From Utricularia gibba (taxonomy: Eukaryota > Streptophyta > Magnoliopsida > Lamiales > Lentibulariaceae): 64,000 nt of DNA. A program made the translations under genes and the position numbers. Numbering within the stretch: the first letter of the stretch is position 1; each line of letters starts with the position of its first letter. This document shows, piece by piece, positions 21,322 to 32,014 of the stretch. The notes under the pieces were generated by a model. It did not search any database and was not told where the DNA came from. It saw nothing but the letters and a program-made list of their open reading frames with translations. The stretch covers positions 2,604,001 to 2,668,000 of the forward strand of contig CM007989.1 of NCBI GenBank assembly GCA_002189035.1, read 5' to 3'.

Positions 21322-23820
21322 TCATTCATTCATATCATCTCCTTCTGATTTCACTAGTTGGGAGAAAACCCGGCTCATCGAAACACCTGAAAGATCATCA
21401 ACACTCGAGGTTTCGAATTGTTCAACGGATGCGCTTGTGCCAGCATGGTTGAACTCACTCACTTGGGGTGAAAGTTCACCGATCACGTTCGTGCTGTTTT
21501 CCTCAGGATCATTGAGGATCACGGCCTCTTGGAGCTGAAGGGCGTACTCAAGATTCCACAGGACATCTCCCATGGAGGGCCGATCGACACCAAACTCAGA
21601 TAAACATTTCTCTGCTGTTTCTCCGAACTTTCGAAGTGAATCTGGTTTTATTTTTCCAATGAGGTTTGAGTCTATGATCTGATCTATCTGGCCCTTCTTC
21701 TGCCATTTCATTGCCCATTCGGCTAGATTAACCATTTCTCGAGGAAGCGTGGGATCAATCACTGGTCTGGCACAAAGAACTTCAAACAGCACAACACCAA
21801 ATGAGTAAACATCTGATTTTTCTGTAAGCTGCTGTCTTCTGAAGTATTCAGGATCGAGATATCCAAAGCTCCCTTTGACTGCAGTACTGACATGTGTTTG
21901 ATCAATCTCAGGCCCTGTTTTTGAGAGTCCGAAATCAGCAACCTTGGCCATGAAATTCTCATCAAGCAATATGTTAGCCGATTTTACATCACGGTGAATT
22001 ACTGCTTTTGCATAGCCTGTGTGCAGATAATGCAGTCCTCTTGCTGCACCAATGCATATCTCCAGTCTCTCCTTCCAACTAAGACTTGGGAGATCCGAGC
22101 CGTATAGATGACTTTTTAGAGTTCCCTTTTCCATGTATTCGTAAACCAGGATCATTTCATTCCTCTCGTCACAGTAGCCTATCAAAGAGACCAGGTGTCG
22201 ATGGCGGAACTGTGAAAGCATTTCAATTTCAGTTCTGAACTCTGCTAGGCCTTGTTGAGACCTGGGATTGCCTCTTTTGACTGCTACGGTTGTACCATCA
22301 TGCAAAGTCCCCTTGTAAACCTTCCCGAATCCACCAGCTCCAATAACCAAACTCTCATCGAAGTTGTTGGTTGCTTCCAGCATTGCCACAAAGGGTATGC
22401 GGTAGCTCAAGTTGGATCCAAAACTAACAGTCGTTCCTGTCGAATATCGACTCCCCAAAGTGTGAGAAGTTCCACCATTGACTGATATCGGGATCCAGGC
22501 TTTTGAGTCTCGAAGACGTTCTTGTTTCCTTTTCCTGTGGACAAGAAAGAGAATCACTACAGCAACCAAAGCCAGTGGAATCCCAACACTCACACCAACA
22601 ATCATTCCAATGTTCTGCCTTGATCGGAATGCTGGTAATGCGGACACCCCAGCAAGGCTATTTGCAGAATTGTTCATTTTCATGATTTCCAACCCATTCA
22701 GAAGCGCATCAGGGTAGGAACCCTGTGGAGATGGACCAATGCTGACCCTAAGGCTATTTCTGTTGATTGTTGGGGTGACGAAATCCAGGAAGAATGCTGA
22801 GGCCACCTGTCTTGGAGTTCTTGTACTCGGTTCCAGGTCTGGTGCAACAAGAGAAGTATCAATAAAAACATCAAACACCAGCTGATTAGCAGAGGTGCTT
22901 ATGATATCACAAAAATGCATACGGATCAGGTACTGAAATCCTGGATCCAATGGAAACTGCCAAGTGACATTGAAGTTGCTACTAGGATCATTAGCAGAAT
23001 TCATTTCTGTGCAAGTTCCATAAACCGTAGGGGGAGCACTGTCCGTAGTTGCACCACCAACAGGGTACTGAACTGCTCCTATATTGGACCGATTGGTTGC
23101 AAGATTAGGCTGCAACAAAAAACTGCTATCCGGAATCCATGTTCGCCCCAACGAGTCATTCAAGAAGGATACAAAGGGTCCACCCATATTCAGTCTATAC
23201 ACCGTCTCCAGAGATAAAGCTGCAACTCGGTCTAATTGCCCAGTTGGGTTATAAAGGGAGGCTCCAGGAACGATCAGATTATCAGGAACTGAGGCAACCT
23301 CAATTGCATTAACATAAGCAAAGGAATTACTAGAAGGAGAAAATGTGATCACCAGATCTCCATTTGTTACATTCATACTGTATTCCCTCAGAGTAACAGT
23401 TTGTGGACTGAAGTTGCTGAGCAGTGTAGTCCTCTGGGCAAAAACTGAGAAACTAGCAGAACTCATGTTGTAATTCTGATAAACAAAGGGGAAGAAATGC
23501 AATCGGATCCAGTGTCTCCCAGCCTGATTGATCGAGAAAGTATATCTTGAAGGACCAGCAAAAATTCTGGCGGAATTTAAAACTGGTGCATATGCAGATG
23601 AGGCTACAGAATTCAAATTGCTAGTCGCCAAAATCTCTTGCGGAGTTGAAATAGCTACTGAAGAAGACGTATCAGCAATAAAAGTGATATTGCCCAAAAC
23701 AACATCAGACGATGATCCACAATCTATGTAATAACGATCAGATCCAACAGAACAACAAGCTAGATCCAGTATCAGCAGAACCCAGAAACACAATCTTAAA
23801 CCCCAGCACCCCATAATCAC
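21322..23820 (-). CDS. CrRLK1L receptor-like kinase, HERK1-like
   Basis: Intronless gene of 832 residues. The protein is a Catharanthus roseus RLK1-like receptor kinase of the HERKULES1/At5g59700 type, acting at the plasma membrane in cell-wall sensing, elongation and fertilisation, where partners include RALF peptides and LLG co-receptors. A signal peptide covers about residues 1-26. Two malectin-like domains span about 28-385 (DRYYIDCGS, RHWIRLHFFPF, YVNAIEVASVPD, TVYGTCTEMN, LLNGLEIMKMN). A transmembrane helix lies at about 404-428, followed by a basic stop (HRKRKQ). The kinase domain covers about 488-765, with G-loop GAGGFG at 494-499, Lys515 (VAVKRG), HRD at 609-611 (HRDVKSANILLDENF) and DFG at 629-631. 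The C-terminal tail (DDLSGVSMSRVFSQLVKSEGD) is the hallmark of HERK1 and its close relatives. Catalytic residues are intact. MIM start accepted; Met3 is an alternative. Confidence 0.93.
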   Translation of the reverse strand: MIMGCWGLRLCFWVLLILDLACCSVGSDRYYIDCGSSSDVVLGNITFIADTSSSVAISTPQEILATSNLNSVASSAYAPVLNSARIFAGPSRYTFSINQAGRHWIRLHFFPFVYQNYNMSSASFSVFAQRTTLLSNFSPQTVTLREYSMNVTNGDLVITFSPSSNSFAYVNAIEVASVPDNLIVPGASLYNPTGQLDRVAALSLETVYRLNMGGPFVSFLNDSLGRTWIPDSSFLLQPNLATNRSNIGAVQYPVGGATTDSAPPTVYGTCTEMNSANDPSSNFNVTWQFPLDPGFQYLIRMHFCDIISTSANQLVFDVFIDTSLVAPDLEPSTRTPRQVASAFFLDFVTPTINRNSLRVSIGPSPQGSYPDALLNGLEIMKMNNSANSLAGVSALPAFRSRQNIGMIVGVSVGIPLALVAVVILFLVHRKRKQERLRDSKAWIPISVNGGTSHTLGSRYSTGTTVSFGSNLSYRIPFVAMLEATNNFDESLVIGAGGFGKVYKGTLHDGTTVAVKRGNPRSQQGLAEFRTEIEMLSQFRHRHLVSLIGYCDERNEMILVYEYMEKGTLKSHLYGSDLPSLSWKERLEICIGAARGLHYLHTGYAKAVIHRDVKSANILLDENFMAKVADFGLSKTGPEIDQTHVSTAVKGSFGYLDPEYFRRQQLTEKSDVYSFGVVLFEVLCARPVIDPTLPREMVNLAEWAMKWQKKGQIDQIIDSNLIGKIKPDSLRKFGETAEKCLSEFGVDRPSMGDVLWNLEYALQLQEAVILNDPEENSTNVIGELSPQVSEFNHAGTSASVEQFETSSVDDLSGVSMSRVFSQLVKSEGDDMNE

Positions 23821-25457
23821 TAAAACCTTAACTTTTCCTCACATATTGCTGCGCAAATATCCAAAAATGCTCACATAAGCAACCCCAACACGGTGTTCAC
23901 GATTGGAAGCTACACAAAGCCGAGATTCAGGCAACAGAGCTAGAAATAGCAAACATAGACAAGCGGAAGCCGGAAACGGAAGAGAAACGACAAACCCAGA
24001 TCAAAATCGCGGAACCCACAAAGCATCCCTTAGAATAAAACCATTTTAACAGAGCGTTCACAGTTCACATAAAAGGCGCGATTCATTCAATTCACATGCC
24101 CCAGCTCTTCAATGCTGTATATAGAGACGAACAAAAAGGCACGAGGCCAAAAGTGACGAATATAAGCACACAAAACACAGTTGTCTAGGGAGATCAGGTT
24201 GCAGAGAGAATGGGAAATAGCTAGCTAGGCTACACGCTCGCTCCCAACATCAAACGTGGGTCAGTCTCAGATTACAGGCGGTGGTAAAAAGAGAGTCAAG
24301 TTGGAAACCGTCCACATTGATTCAGCTCGAATCAATGGATGGCAGTTTTTTAGATTACAGAAGAGCATTTATTTATTGGACTCCAGTTCTGAACCAGCAC
24401 AGAATTTGTAAGGAACCAGTAGACTAGAAGAATTCCTGTCTGATTGAACTTCCCACCACTAATGTTTCCTAAACCCAACAGAAGAAAACACAAAACCGCA
24501 GGCAAATAAATACTAGGAAATTCATGCTTGTGTTTTCACTAGCAAAACTTCATACATGGACACATTTAAAAGCAATATCCTTGTACCTTAACCCAGCACA
24601 ATAGAATTCTAAACACCACGCCACTAGCCTTGGGGGCGCATGGCGGATTATTCAATATTATATTTAAATAATAATAATAATAACAATAACAATAATGCAA
24701 CGTGTCGAAAATTATGGGTGGAAACCAAAACTGTAGTAATTTGTGGCCGAAGTTGAATTAATTTTGGGGCCCCAGGAGCGACGCTCTCCACTAGATACGA
24801 ATAATTAATTCACGGCGGATACCCTTCGTTATCAAATTCATTGGCAGCAGCAATGCCAGCTGGGACCCGCAATTTGACTAGTGACATGACCCACCACCAC
24901 CTCATCCCCATCTGGAATGTCAACACTGCCGCCGTGTCAGCTTACCAAATTGCACCTCAAATTTATTTTTAACTGAAGCTGTTTTTAGGAAAAATATTTG
25001 TTTTCCAAATAAAAAAAAGGTTCGAGAAGCATGGGAAAATACCTCATGGCGAACACTCGATGCATCTCTCAAGCATTTCATCGAACACCTCCATGGTATT
25101 CTCCTTCTCATTTTTTATCATCCTCATTTTTTTTCATGATGACATGTTTCAGACGTCTCTGTATCCTCATGAAGCAGTCCTCGATCAACCAAATCAACAC
25201 AAATGGTGTGGACGGGCTGACGCGTGCGAGCGCAGTCTATGGACCTTCCCACCTGACGAGGAGACTTTCGTGGATCAGATATGCCTTCACGCAGAGACGA
25301 GTCAGTCCAATACACTTCGTCGAAGTTGCAGGGCGCGGCGGGGGCATGCTTGTTGACCGGAGAAGCAAAACATAGCTACTGGTGCTTGCAGCCCTAAATG
25401 CGCAGGTTTCTCTTTTTAACAACAAAACCTCTTACTGTTCAGCGTCTGCACAGTTTG
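23821..25457. promoter_or_regulatory. Upstream region of the HERK1-like gene, then spacer to RAD51D
   Basis: The interval 23821 to about 24600 is the likely leader and promoter of the minus-strand kinase gene. AT-rich DNA with an (AAT)n tract follows. The part from 25000 to 25457 is partly GC-rich and includes overlapping short open frames on both strands, none recognised. It may include the 3' untranslated region of RAD51D. Confidence 0.4.
24666..24696. repeat. Imperfect (AAT)n / (AAC) microsatellite
   Basis: About ten trinucleotide units, first AAT and then alternating AAC and AAT, in AT-rich spacer DNA. Confidence 0.9.
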
Positions 25458-27452
25458 CTATGGAACCCTAAATTCTACCACCTTTCCTGTAGCCTGTGGA
25501 TAGATCAAGAATCCCACTAAAAAAGATGCAATTTTGCGAACAGAATTTCGATTAGGAGTACGTATATGCATACCATATACGGGTGTTTGAGTAGTGTGAT
25601 GCAGCTTCCCTTAAGAGAATTGGATTTGGATAAAAGAACTCTAACATGGGGTATGCTTTTCCAGTGCTCTCCCAATGCAGGTTTCGAGGTGCCAGCCTCT
25701 CCAGCCACCATATGGTTCGTGAACTACAGCATTGAAGTCACAAGCCCCGGTTATTGAAGAGCATGATCTCATTGGGCACTGGGCATCAAGTACCATGACT
25801 GAAATGTTATGCTCATGGGCAAGCTCCTTCAACAGGTAGCTGACTGTGATCATTAGCGCGTGGCCTGAATAGGGTATTATGGAAAAGAAGTCGTGAAGCC
25901 TTGAAGCGCATGCATGATCAACTAGCACAAACACTCAAGAATGGGATACCGTCTGCACTGCCACCTCCAAGGATGGGGGCTATGAGTGATGAAAGGGAGT
26001 CGATGATAAGCATCTTCACATGGGAATGAATCTGCATTCTGGAGTTATGAATTGTCTCGGGAGAATAAAATTCTTGAGAAAAGTTCAAACACACTAACTT
26101 GAGACTTAAGTCGGTTCTTCAACAGATGGAGCATATCCAAGAGGCTGAAGATGTCGAAGATACGATGGCATGCAATGCTTCTCAGGACTTGCTCAACGGT
26201 TTTCTTGACATGTAAAAAACAGGGGATTAGTAAATGGTTGAATCAATGAAGAAATTCACCAGCGGACTGCAAAGCCAAAACTTGCAGCTCATCAGACATC
26301 AAATATACCATCACAGAATGGAAGGGTTAAAGGAAGAGCTACAAGAAAAACGATCTTCCCAAATACCCTCCTCAAAATAAGATTCATGGCACGACAATGA
26401 CCAGGCATTGGAATCAAATTGATGTACCTCAGTTTTTACAGGAGTAGATGACTGAGTGAGGAATCCCACAACTTGTTTTGGTGAAAACGAGTTGCTGGTG
26501 TCCACATACAACACAGTGCTAGAATACTCTTGAGCCACATGTGAAGCAGTTTTCAGGCAAACCTATTTGAAAAAAAAACCATGATCTCAGTTTTCAAATA
26601 TGAAAGAGAATTGGTCTTCAGCTTGAGTGATTGAAGCAAGAGACACCTACTTGAGTTTTACCAGAAGAGGGTGGGCCAACTAGTTCTGTTAACTGCCCAA
26701 TTCGAACGCCTCCTTGAAGAAGGGTGTCAATCCTAACAACAAGGAATCATGAAACCTCGTTTAAAGGCTCGTGAACAGCATCAAATCTTATGCAGGAGAG
26801 TACCCTTCACATCCGGTGGATATGAGAAACTTGTTCTGTTCAACATCTTCCAACAACTCTAAGCCATTTAACCACGGCCTGTGGTAACTCTCCACCACCG
26901 AATACAACTGCAGCATTCCCTAAATATCCATTGAAACAACCAGAAGTATAAAATCATTTCTAGATAAAAAGTAGGTCCATAAAAATCTAGTATCTCGATA
27001 ACACTAGATGCTAAACCTGCTTGAACTTCTCTGGTGCGCGTTCCAGTCGATCTTCTAACGCATGGGAATCGTACAAAAGAAAATCTTCAACTGCCCAAAT
27101 GACAAGGAGCAACTCAGCCTCATCAATATTCCACTTACAAATATACCACAAATTTGACACAGAACTTGACAAAATCCTGAAATTATCTAAGCCAATTCTA
27201 AAAGATCCATCCAAAACAAAATGAGCTTGCAAGAAAAGATACTCCGTTAGGCTCCAAAATCCAATAAAAAAGATACCATATTCCTTGAAATCATCAGCTG
27301 GAATCGACATTAACCATCCGAAGATGTCCTTATTACAGAATCCCAACAGCAAAGGAAAACAAACCGCTGAAAATTCCCAAGGAGGAACAGAATCCCCGGA
27401 ATGCGGAGTCGATGAGGGGGTAATCACGCTCCAGTGTCTCAAGAGCTGCCAT
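25458..27452 (-). CDS. RAD51D: DNA repair protein RAD51D (RAD51 paralogue)
   Basis: Ten exons on the minus strand: 27452..27365, 27090..27017, 26919..26804, 26732..26651, 26562..26428, 26203..26099, 26031..25950, 25864..25794, 25723..25574 and 25493..25458. Phases close to give 312 residues. The protein is a RecA/RAD51-fold ATPase of the RAD51 paralogue complex, acting in homologous recombination and, in Arabidopsis, also in defence-gene regulation. The N-terminal domain includes [13 protein letters not shown] and [14 protein letters not shown]. Walker A is GPPSSGKT (about 112-119). [14 protein letters not shown] and [12 protein letters not shown] follow. Walker B is LIID (208-211) in [11 protein letters not shown], then [38 protein letters not shown] and a short last exon ending EFRVP. 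Exon 6 uses the weak acceptor GTCAAG. The frame and motifs show no defect. Confidence 0.93.
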
Positions 27453-28718
27453 CTCCAATTTCACCGTCTTCAGATCAGAACAAAACCCCTTCGCGTCTTT
27501 CCCGCCATTTATGTAGAATTCGGGTCTTACCCGAACCGATTTGAAAGTAAAATCGATAGAAACTTAAAATCATGCAATGCTGGTAAAATATATTACTCAC
27601 CATCGAGTGCCGAAGTTACCACAACACAAGACAAGAAATGCAACTCCCTGAACAAGCTGCTCTATCTGCCTCCTCCATCCAGGTTTGGGGTCGCGATTCA
27701 GATGGAGTCTGCTCTAAACCATCAGAGGTGCAAGCGAGTGTTGTACGTACAACTCCGCCGGGAGAAAGCGTAGGAGATCGTAATTTTGGAGGACGGCCCA
27801 TATTTGTTAATTTGTTGGCCCAATCAAGAGACGAAACGTGGCAGGCTCAGGCCCATTCATGACTTGAGAAGTATCCAGGTCCTTTGTAACTACTAAAAAA
27901 TAAATTCTATTATGTACTATTTCACTTTTAAAAAAAGTATTTTTGTGTTATAAATACATTATACAATAATCATTAAAAAACAGATTTAAATTTTTTTATT
28001 TTTAGTAATATTTTATATTGAATATAATAAAAAAATAAAGCAATTCTCACCACACACGCAACGAATATTCGACGAGAGATATACGCCTACGTATATATCT
28101 AGGGATGCTGATGTATTTACAGAAGTCAACATGATTAAAAATTCCTCTGGGTGGCGTCGGAGTGACACAATCGGTTATACATAAAGACAAAGGTGCGTCC
28201 GTACACGCCAGGTTATGGTTTGATCGGATTCTGAGGTTATCACGCCATAGCCACTGACACCACTATCGTTGTCGTCGGACTCAGCGGACTGAAATCATCC
28301 ACGAATACTTCCGATACTTCGAACTCGTGTCAAATCCTAGCTATATTTCCAGAAGGTATGCAGAGTTTTCTCCAATCCGACGTTCTGTTGCGAAAGTGTG
28401 TTCGTGTGCTTGAGGTCTCTGATTTCTCCTTGTCGAATGTGGAAAATTGGATTTTGTATTTTAGAATTTGACTGGATTTGGAGATTGGGTTTTCAGTTGT
28501 GGATGTTGGATCAGTTCAATTTGCTTCGGATTGGGTATTAATGATGGGAATGTCTTGGGATCCGCATTTCTGTTTGATTGTGGCTTTGTTTAATGATGAT
28601 TTTGCTCGATTTCCATTTAGCTGTTGAGCACTGAATCAGATCTAGACTTTTGAGTGGATCTTTTTCGTGATGTTTCTGTATGTGTTTTATGTGGATGAAG
28701 GAACTCCTGAGATTCAAG
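27453..28718. promoter_or_regulatory. Head-to-head promoter region of RAD51D and GMPP
   Basis: A 1.27 kb spacer lies between divergent start codons. The AT-rich centre is near 27890-28050. The interval from about 28080 to 28718 is probably GMPP leader. A GTATGC donor near 28356 and an AG shortly before the ATG would allow a 5'-UTR intron. Short open frames such as 27638-27862 look like chance. Confidence 0.4.
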
Positions 28719-30047
28719 ATGAAGGCACTAATTCTTGTTGGAGGGTTTGGGACCAGACTCAGGCCTTTGACATTAAGTGTACCAAAGCCGCTTGTTGATT
28801 TTGCTAACAAGCCCATGATTTTGCACCAAGTACGTCGTTTCATCTCTTGTTTTGCATGCGAAAGATCTATCAGCTACGATTCTGATCGTGTTATTTGACA
28901 TGAATCAGATCGAAGCTCTCAAAGCTGCCGGGGTAACTGAAGTTGTTCTTGCTATCAACTATCGACCTGAGGTGAATGAATTACACAGATTGACTTAAAA
29001 ATACACGGATCTGCTGTTTTCTTTACCAATATGTAACTTCTTTCAGGTTATGATGAACTTTCTCAAAGACTTCGAGACAAAGATTGGTATAAAGATCTCT
29101 TGTTCACAAGAGACTGAGCCTCTTGGGACAGCAGGGCCTCTTGCTTTAGCAAGGGACAAGCTGGTTGACAGCTCTATGGAGCCATTTTTCGTACTGAACA
29201 GCGATGTTATCAGCGAATACCCTCTGAAGGAAATGATTGAATTTCATAAGGCGCATGGAGGTGAAGCTTCTATCATGGTGACTAAGGTATGCAAAACACG
29301 TGCAGATACATGGTTTACTGTTTAATAATTATGATGCAGAGAGGCAGGCTGAAAGCTTAAACATTACCGCTCTTAGGTGGATGAGCCTTCAAAGTATGGG
29401 GTTGTTGTTATGGAAGAGGGCACTGGACTGGTTGAAAGGTTCGTTGAGAAGCCCAAGATATTTGTTGGTAACAAGATCAATGCCGGGATTTACCTGTTGA
29501 ATCCGTCCGTCCTTGATCGAATTGAGTTGCGTCCAACATCAATTGAGAAGGAAGTGTTCCCCAAAATTGCTGCAGAGAAACAACTCTTCGCCATGGTGTT
29601 GCCTGGTTTTTGGATGGATATTGGGCAACCAAAAGACTACATCACTGGTTTGAGGCTTTATTTGGATTCCCTTAGGAAAAAAGCATCCCCAAGCTGGCTT
29701 TTGGAGCTCACATACTAGGAAACGTTTTGGTTGATGAGACTGCAACAATTGGTGAAGGGTGCTTGATCGGCCCTGATGTTGCCATTGGACCAGGTTGTAT
29801 CATCGAGGGCGGTGTGAGACTGTCACGCTGCACCATTATGCGTGCAGCCCGGATCAAAAAACACTCCTGTGTTTCAAGTAGCATCGTCGGCTGGCATTCA
29901 ACTGTCGGGCAATGGGCTCGCGTCGAGAACATGACAATACTTGGAGAAGATGTTCATGTTGGTGATGAAATATATACCAATGGAGGCGTGGTCTTACCTC
30001 ACAAAGAGATCAAGACAAACATCGTGAAGCCAGAGATAGTCATGTGA
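28719..30047 (+). CDS. GDP-mannose pyrophosphorylase (mannose-1-phosphate guanylyltransferase), with one frameshift
   Basis: Four exons: 28719..28829, 28909..28971, 29047..29286 and 29377..30047. The enzyme (VTC1/CYT1 in Arabidopsis) makes GDP-mannose from mannose-1-phosphate and GTP in the cytosol, for ascorbate, wall polysaccharides, N-glycans and GPI anchors. The start [20 protein letters not shown] holds the nucleotide-binding signature. [52 protein letters not shown] and [12 protein letters not shown] follow. A left-handed beta-helix C-terminus comes next ([39 protein letters not shown]) and ends KPEIVM. With one base restored the length is 361, exactly the plant norm. As written, the frame breaks after KKASP at 29687-29692, where one C or A is missing, and the sugar-nucleotide beta-helix part continues in another frame. 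A consensus error is more likely than loss of an essential gene. Confidence 0.93.
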
Positions 30048-30290
30048 AGCTATACCAAAGAAAACCACATCTGTGATGCTGTACTTGTACTTTTTCCTTC
30101 ACAGTGGACGGTGAACCAGAACAAAAAAGAAATTGTTTGCATTCTGTCTTTCTCATTTCAGTGTGCTGAAATTTCAAACTACAGTCAGATGTATGCTTTT
30201 GATATTGATACCTCTCAACAATGCAGCTTTCCTCTCCCCCTCTTCTCACTTACAGTCATCTTACAACCTGATGCCATTGGTGGCTCTGAG
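30048..30290. other. Short spacer between convergent GMPP and CASP-like genes
   Basis: 243 bases, probably both 3' untranslated regions. No other signal was recognised. Confidence 0.5.
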
Positions 30291-31508
30291 TCAAAATGCA
30301 CGCGCAGCTCTAGATGCGAGCCTAGATGTGTTATACGAGGATATGGAAAGAAGAAGCCATGCTATGGAAGCAAGAAAAACGGAGATCCTAAGCTTCCCAC
30401 AAGACAGATGAGGACTCAAACTACATAACTTGGTGTCTATGCAAAGGAGAGCCACTGCACCAGAAGAAGAGCATACTGCTCCTAAAGAAAATGAAGCTAT
30501 CGCCTGGGATGAGAAAACCAGAAGGGATAATGGAATCTGAGCACACCAGAATTTGATTAGATTTGAAAGAGAGAGAGATACTGTTACCCAGTCACCAATA
30601 ACAGAGATGGCAAGAGCAGTGCGATTCTCTTCATCAGTAAAGTTGAGTTGCATGGCTCGCAGATCGTAGCAGGCAAGTGAGAAGCTCCATACACACAGGA
30701 ACCCCATCACAGCAATCAACAAGCTGAAAAAAGGGAAACAAAAGCACATTAGCTGCAAATTTAAGCTCTCTCGAGTAAACTAAACAACACAGAGATCTTG
30801 GAGGCACATTTCATGGATGGATGAGGAACAGCACACCAAATAAAAATCATGGTTTGAGTTCTCAACTGCGTTCCAGAGCATAGGCTTGAAAGGCTCAAAA
30901 GCTGAAGCTAAATGCCAAGAAACAGTAGAACATACAGGACACTCCTAAATTTCGTAAAGAAACAGAGACGTATAAAGGATCCGGGAGCCGAATCTTTTGA
31001 TGAAAGGAGAGAATCAAAGAAAAATAACAACATGCAAGAACAGAAGAACAGAGAGCAGGCATGTAGGAAGTTTATGATCTGAGACAACTACACGATGAAG
31101 AACAGACCATGTTCACAAGTAGCGATTGCTAGTAACAGATAATGAACTTCACAATGCAGAACGCAGACTATGTAAGAAGTTCATGATCGGTGAGTACGCT
31201 CCTATAAAGAAACGAACATATTTACAAGCGGAAACTGCACAAAGCGAATGAATTACAAACAAGAAGCAAACAATGGATACTACGTACACTACAATAACAT
31301 GGGCTTGATTTCCAAATTTCAATGCAGAATAGAGGCGATAATCCAAGAAAGGGTATGCATTTACGCGAAGAAATCGAGTGAAGTACCGAAATGCTGAAGA
31401 ATAATAAGATCCAGGGGTGGACGCCATGATTCCCATCGAAGCACCAGCAAACAAGAACTGCCCAGTTCTCAACATCAACCCACTCTTTTTCCCAGGAGCC
31501 CCAAACAT
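30291..31508 (-). CDS. CASP-like membrane protein, CASPL5 group
   Basis: Three exons on the minus strand: 31508..31387, 30723..30588 and 30503..30291, giving 156 residues. Introns are GTACTT/TTTCAG (663 bases) and GTAACA/CCCAG (84 bases). The MARVEL-like four-helix plasma-membrane protein belongs to the Casparian-strip-domain-like family. It starts MFGAPGKKSGLMLRTGQ, as CASPL5 members do with a short basic N-terminus. Helix 1 holds FLFAGASMGIMAS, helix 2 LLIAVMGFLCVWSFSLACYD, helix 3 SLGAVCSSSGAVALL and helix 4 ISVFLASIAWLLLSISS. VIGDW marks the second splice junction. The ATG at 31541 (MLRYAHKLERK) is upstream and in frame but was not chosen, since homologues start at the MFG or MKG residues. 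Its precise function is not known; some relatives organise membrane domains. Confidence 0.83.
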
Positions 31509-32014
31509 CTTCCTCTCCAGTTTATGCGCATACCTGAGCATACAAGCAGTTTATAATCAGATTTATAGGTCCAAGAAAGCGAAGAGTGAAATGCACTCAA
31601 ACAATCAATGGAAAAATAGAAAAACTGCCACCCAACCGCCCCTTTACCGGGACCAAAATTCGTTATCGCTCAAAATTCACTTTGATTTCCGAGAAGGAAG
31701 TCGGTTATAGGGCATCTCCGCTGCCCCATCGCTGCCCGACAAAACAAGAAGAAGCCAAGGTTGGCCACCGGAGCTTCAAAGTGCCAACTGCCACCAAGCG
31801 TCAACCCAAATTAGTAAGCAAACCTTTATTTTAATTAAATATATATTATTAAATTATTGTAAACTAATACTTAATAAATAATTTTGTGTCGACGGGATCT
31901 AGGAATTGTCCGCTTTGCATGGATATAACGACTAGATCTCCGACTTGTAGCTTTTTTGAACGTTTCGGTTACCATAAATAAATACGCGATATGTTTATCT
32001 ATAGACGGGGGAGA
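31509..32014. promoter_or_regulatory. Divergent promoter region of the CASP-like and PBL genes
   Basis: A 506-base spacer lies between divergent start codons. It is AT-rich around 31830-31890. Leaders of both genes are presumably inside it, and no clear core element could be assigned. Confidence 0.4.

Noticed and set aside
25031-25375. Overlapping short frames near 25.0-25.4 kb
   Set aside because: Frames on both strands, but none resembles a known protein or forms a consistent exon set. Probably spacer or RAD51D 3' untranslated region.
31509-31541. CASP-like start at 31541
   Set aside because: Homologues begin at the MFG residues. The upstream residues look like translated leader.
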